Origin: Pseudomonadota bacterium
GTDB taxonomy: Bacteria; Pseudomonadota; Gammaproteobacteria; Burkholderiales; Burkholderiaceae_C
Direction: 5' to 3'
DNA: 34,590 nt
NCBI GenBank assembly: GCA_029780695.1
Contig: JAKOYD010000091.1
Location: 1-34,590, forward strand
The notes under the pieces were generated by a model. The model was given only the letters and a program-made list of their open reading frames with translations, was not told the DNA's origin and did not search any database. Both the position numbers and the translations under genes were made by a program. Below, piece after piece: positions 33,886 to 34,590 of this stretch (positions within the stretch are counted from its first letter, which is position 1; every line of letters starts with the position of its first letter).

Positions 33886-34108
33886 AGCGGTTTGACTGTG
33901 CAGCTTCAAACCCCAGCCGGCCCTGGCGCACAACCAGGGCGCGTACAAGGTTCTTCGTGCGCTCGACGATGGCCGCCAGCACCAGCTTGGAGCTGGCTTT
34001 GCTGTCAAAAAGATACACCCGGCTACCGGATTGGGCCGACATTTACGCGATTGCGCGCCGCATGGCCCCAGTGCCCACGATACCCATCGAAGCAAATGTC
34101 ATATCCAT
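33878..34108 (-). pseudogene. 3-hydroxyacyl-CoA dehydrogenase, degraded 5' fragment
   Basis: From ATG at 34106-34108 the minus frame reads MDMTFASMGIVGTGAMRRAI, then Ala, a TAA stop (34043-34045), and in the same frame MSAQSGSRVYLFDSKASSKL. Joined, this is the Rossmann start of 3-hydroxyacyl-CoA dehydrogenases, normally GIVGxGxMGxGIAQxxAxxG. The TAA stands where Gln is expected (CAA to TAA), and two glycines of the motif are replaced by Arg and Ala. The similarity fades after about 70 residues, where a stop and an intergenic repeat follow; the remaining three quarters of the gene are gone. It is a decayed relic of a fatty acid or aromatic catabolic gene. Confidence 0.65.
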
Positions 34109-34186
34109 GATCAAATTGTCTTTTGGGCATAAGAACCATATGGGTTTGTGTCAGAATCAATAAAACATTTAGAAACCATTGTGAAT

Positions 34187-34590
34187 ATGCGTAAGGTAAT
34201 CGTTGGCGCCTGCTTATGCACCGTGGCCTCTGGCGTTGCCGCGTTGTCGCTGGGGCCAAGCCGCGGCGCAGTGGTGCTCGGTTCGCCCATTGATCTGATG
34301 TTTGAGGTACGGCCCGATGCGGGCAAGGATCTCGCATCGTCCTGTCTGTCTGCGCGCCTGGTTTCAGGCGCCAGCACTGTTTCAGATTCGCGCGTGCAAG
34401 TCACGCCGGTGCTGGGTGGCACCGTGCCCATGGTGCGTGTGCAAGCGCGCATCACCGCAGATGAGCCCGTCTTGACGGTGACACTTGCCGCCGGTTGCGA
34501 AGGGCGCGTGACGCGCAGCTATACGTTTCTGGCCGATCCGCCATCGGGCACCCCGGCCGTTGCCCAGCGCCCGCTGGATGTTGCCGGTTT
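34187..34590 (+). CDS. Secreted protein, FimV-like N-terminus, partial
   Basis: An open frame from ATG 34187 to the window end (134 codons, no stop). Residues 1-20 form a signal peptide-like segment (RKVIVGACLCTVASGVAALS). The next part, SRGAVVLGSPIDLMFEVRP, followed by beta-strand-rich sequence with two cysteines (about residues 51 and 104), resembles the N-terminal domain of FimV-type proteins, in which the precursor opens with a 'LG-x-P-I-D-L' segment. FimV helps assemble type IV pili at the inner membrane. The LysM and C-terminal parts lie outside the window, so the assignment is tentative. Confidence 0.55.
   Translation, partial: MRKVIVGACLCTVASGVAALSLGPSRGAVVLGSPIDLMFEVRPDAGKDLASSCLSARLVSGASTVSDSRVQVTPVLGGTVPMVRVQARITADEPVLTVTLAAGCEGRVTRSYTFLADPPSGTPAVAQRPLDVAG

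Larger units (their letters stand above)
33684..34186. other. Intergenic region upstream of the Crp/Fnr gene
   Basis: This 503-base stretch contains a probable fifth copy of the family repeat, the remnant of a dehydrogenase gene (own entry) and, from about 34100 on, AT-richer sequence that likely carries the promoter of the secreted-protein gene at 34187. A frame open on the plus strand from 33619 to 34110 has no motifs and is not believed. Confidence 0.5.

Noticed and set aside
33619..34110. Plus-strand 163-codon frame upstream of the secreted protein gene
   Set aside because: It begins inside the Crp/Fnr gene on the opposite strand and runs over the dehydrogenase relic; no motif or ribosome binding site.

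Overview
The window is a GC-rich piece of a betaproteobacterial chromosome, most likely from the order Burkholderiales and probably the family Comamonadaceae. This rests on gene content and order (yicC diverging from a Ser/Thr kinase–PP2C–rph–rdgB–hemW run, an ilvB-ilvN-ilvC-pssA-leuA block, and an ECF sigma–DUF3619–DUF3106–RDD cluster) and on several copies of an intergenic repeat that I recognise from that family. Genus cannot be fixed by reading alone.

Positions 1 to about 6248 look like the right end of an integrated genomic island. It holds the 5' end of an IS5-family transposase, a Cas4/RecB-like nuclease gene whose 5' part was removed by that IS, an unusual 927-aa lipoprotein with a translationally coupled 142-aa partner, a 600-base non-coding stretch with two sister hairpins, and a tyrosine recombinase that ends beside the 3' end of yicC. 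Four phased 9-bp direct repeats and one inverted copy lie just upstream of the integrase start.

From 6249 to 12400 the backbone resumes: yicC (minus), then kinase, phosphatase, rph, rdgB and hemW (plus), and csbD. From 15748 down to 12407 a minus-strand operon runs sigma factor, DUF3619, DUF3106, RDD, dgkA and LOG family. From 16067 to 23874 the plus strand carries branched-chain amino acid synthesis: ilvB, ilvN, ilvC, then pssA, then a leucine attenuator (17-aa leader peptide plus terminator), a short class-2 isopropylmalate synthase and a full-length class-1 LeuA in tandem. A strong terminator closes this block.

The last third holds pbpG (plus), an IclR regulator, then proline use (putP and a trifunctional putA, both minus), an APH-family phosphotransferase with a Crp/Fnr regulator (minus), a decayed 3-hydroxyacyl-CoA dehydrogenase 5' end, and the start of a secreted FimV-like protein cut by the window edge. 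Inverted GTTGCA motifs in front of putA match the site known for PutA autorepression.

The most interesting items are the leucine attenuator driving two tandem leuA genes, the probable yicC 3'-end integration site with its phased repeat array, the hairpin-bounded non-coding element in the island, and the unrecognised lipoprotein module.
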